This document shows positions 41,421-42,358 of a DNA stretch of 42,358 bases, in pieces (within the stretch, counting starts at the first letter, position 1; each line of letters opens with the position of its first letter). Made by a program: the position numbers and the translations under genes. The notes beneath the pieces were generated by a model that was not told where the DNA came from, made no database searches, and saw only the letters and a program-made list of their open reading frames with translations. The DNA lies in contig JBMNQX010000015.1 in assembly GCA_050944355.1 (NCBI GenBank), positions 1 to 42,358 of the forward strand, in the 5' to 3' direction. This DNA is from UBA4285 sp050944355 (GTDB lineage: Bacteria; Bacillota; Clostridia; Lachnospirales; Lachnospiraceae).

Positions 41421-42251
41421 ATGCGCGTCGATTATCATATACATTCCGAATTCAGCCATGACAGCACCTATCCGGCCGAGCAGATCCTGCAGGACGCTAT
41501 CGAGGCCGGACTCGATGAAGTCTGTATCACCGATCATGTCGACTACGGCGTGAAGGACGACTGGGACTGCGGACACCCATTTGTCATCCGCGGCGGATAC
41601 CAGATGTATAACGTCAACTATCCGGTCTATATGAAGCGGCTGCGGCAGCTGCAGCAAAAGTATGCCGGGCGGATTGCTCTGCGCATCGGCATGGAATACG
41701 GCGTTCAGACGCACACCATCCCGCAGTACGAGGCTCTTTATGACAAATATCCGCTTGATTTCATCCTGCTCTCAATTCATCAGGTCGACAACCTGGAATT
41801 CTGGACACAGGATTTTCAGCGGGGCCGCACTCAGAAAGAGTACAATGAGCGCTACTACGACGAACTTCTTCAGGTCGTCCGCCGTTTCAAGCACTACAGT
41901 GTCCTCGCTCATCTGGATTTGATTGTCCGCTACGACAGGCAGGGCGTATACCCGTTCCGCCTCATCGAGCCTGTAATCCGAGAGATTCTGAAAACCGTGA
42001 TAGAAGACGGCAAAGGAATCGAACTGAACACCTCAAGCCACCGCTATCATTTACGTGACACGACTCCCTCCGTTCCAATACTGAAACTGTATCACAAACT
42101 GGGCGGTGATATAATCACAATTGGAAGCGACACCCACCGCCCCGGTCAGATCGGGAAATATTCTGACGAATCGCGTGAACTGCTGAAATCCCTCGGATTC
42201 CGTTATTTCAGCACATTTGAGGACATGACTCCCATCATGCATCCTCTCTGA
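41421..42251 (+). CDS. HisJ-type histidinol-phosphatase / PHP-domain phosphoesterase
   Basis: Predicted product is 276 residues, the usual size of HisJ proteins. PHP metal-binding motifs are present: H6 and H8 in VDYHIHSEFSHDS, an ITDHVDYG block, HLDLI and the C-terminal TIGSDTHRPGQIG. The family hydrolyses histidinol phosphate or other small phosphoesters with a trinuclear metal centre. AAGGAG lies about 9 bp ahead of the ATG. No other histidine genes are nearby, so a different phosphoester substrate is possible. Confidence 0.9.
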   Translation: MRVDYHIHSEFSHDSTYPAEQILQDAIEAGLDEVCITDHVDYGVKDDWDCGHPFVIRGGYQMYNVNYPVYMKRLRQLQQKYAGRIALRIGMEYGVQTHTIPQYEALYDKYPLDFILLSIHQVDNLEFWTQDFQRGRTQKEYNERYYDELLQVVRRFKHYSVLAHLDLIVRYDRQGVYPFRLIEPVIREILKTVIEDGKGIELNTSSHRYHLRDTTPSVPILKLYHKLGGDIITIGSDTHRPGQIGKYSDESRELLKSLGFRYFSTFEDMTPIMHPL

Positions 42252-42273
42252 TCTTTCAAAAATCATACCACAT

Positions 42274-42341
42274 TTTGCCGCGGAATCTTCCAAATGGCAA
42301 ATCCTCCCGATAAATGTCAAATTCCGCCGATTCGCGGCAAA
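42274..42341. repeat. Inverted repeat near the window end
   Basis: TTTGCCGCGGAATC (42274-42287) and GATTCGCGGCAAA (42329-42341) are inverted copies differing by one base deletion, separated by about 40 bp. It lies after the PHP gene, without a T tract. It may be an operator for a gene beyond the window edge. Confidence 0.4.
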
Positions 42342-42358
42342 TAAACCAAGACCGGCAC

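Overview
The window (about 42 kb, roughly 52-53 % G+C by eye) looks like chromosomal DNA of a Gram-positive anaerobe of the class Clostridia, most likely a Lachnospiraceae gut bacterium. The evidence is the paired ThrE exporter halves beside a PdxY-type kinase, the order mreB-recD2-comF, sugar-binding lipoproteins with Ser/Thr/Ala linkers, YesM/YesN-type two-component systems, a GPH-type glucuronide symporter with beta-glucuronidase, strong GGAGG ribosome-binding sites, several TTG/GTG starts and a sortase-anchored surface protein. The genus is not resolved. No rRNA, tRNA, CRISPR array, transposase or phage gene was seen.

Layout. (1) 1-5.9 kb: the 3' end of an AraC regulator, a 5'-truncated DUF554 gene, a probable sugar-acid module (amidohydrolase, sugar-binding lipoprotein without permeases, enolase-superfamily dehydratase) and a divergent LysR-type regulator with a second DNA-binding domain at its C-terminus. 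(2) 6-15.6 kb: a carbohydrate ABC importer operon (two permeases, binding protein, an internal terminator, then a cytoplasmic beta-propeller protein), divergent from a YesM/YesN sensor kinase and regulator, and a convergent SGNH esterase. (3) 15.7-18.7 kb: three copies of a structured small RNA on the minus strand around a pdxK-thrE-thrE operon. (4) 18.7-28.5 kb: housekeeping genes, all on the minus strand: purine phosphoribosyltransferase and NCS2 permease; rpmG-secE-nusG-rplK-rplA-rplJ-rplL with L1- and L10-type leaders; comF, recD2, mreB. (5) 28.6-31.1 kb: a large antigen I/II-like cell-wall protein. (6) 31.2-37.5 kb: a glucuronide operon (GPH symporter, beta-glucuronidase, SDR oxidoreductase, cupin) with a divergent AraC regulator. 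(7) 37.5-42.3 kb: a convergent intergenic region full of degenerate repeats, a second YesM/YesN pair and a HisJ-type PHP phosphatase.

The strongest candidate for something undescribed is the three-copy small RNA (about 115-120 nt). Each copy has a promoter-like sequence, a 5' stem-loop with compensatory base changes, a C-rich apical loop, a single-stranded stretch CAUACUUUCCCC(C)UCUUU that is the complement of a Shine-Dalgarno sequence plus AUG, and a terminator. The best copy can form 13 continuous pairs with the ribosome-binding site of the second response-regulator gene in this same window. Other points of note are the double-HTH LysR protein, the A-region/P-region adhesin with an SPQTG anchor, an SDR with Asn in place of the catalytic Lys, direct repeats 21 bp apart in front of the glucuronide operon, and an over-represented 9-mer TGACAAATG.
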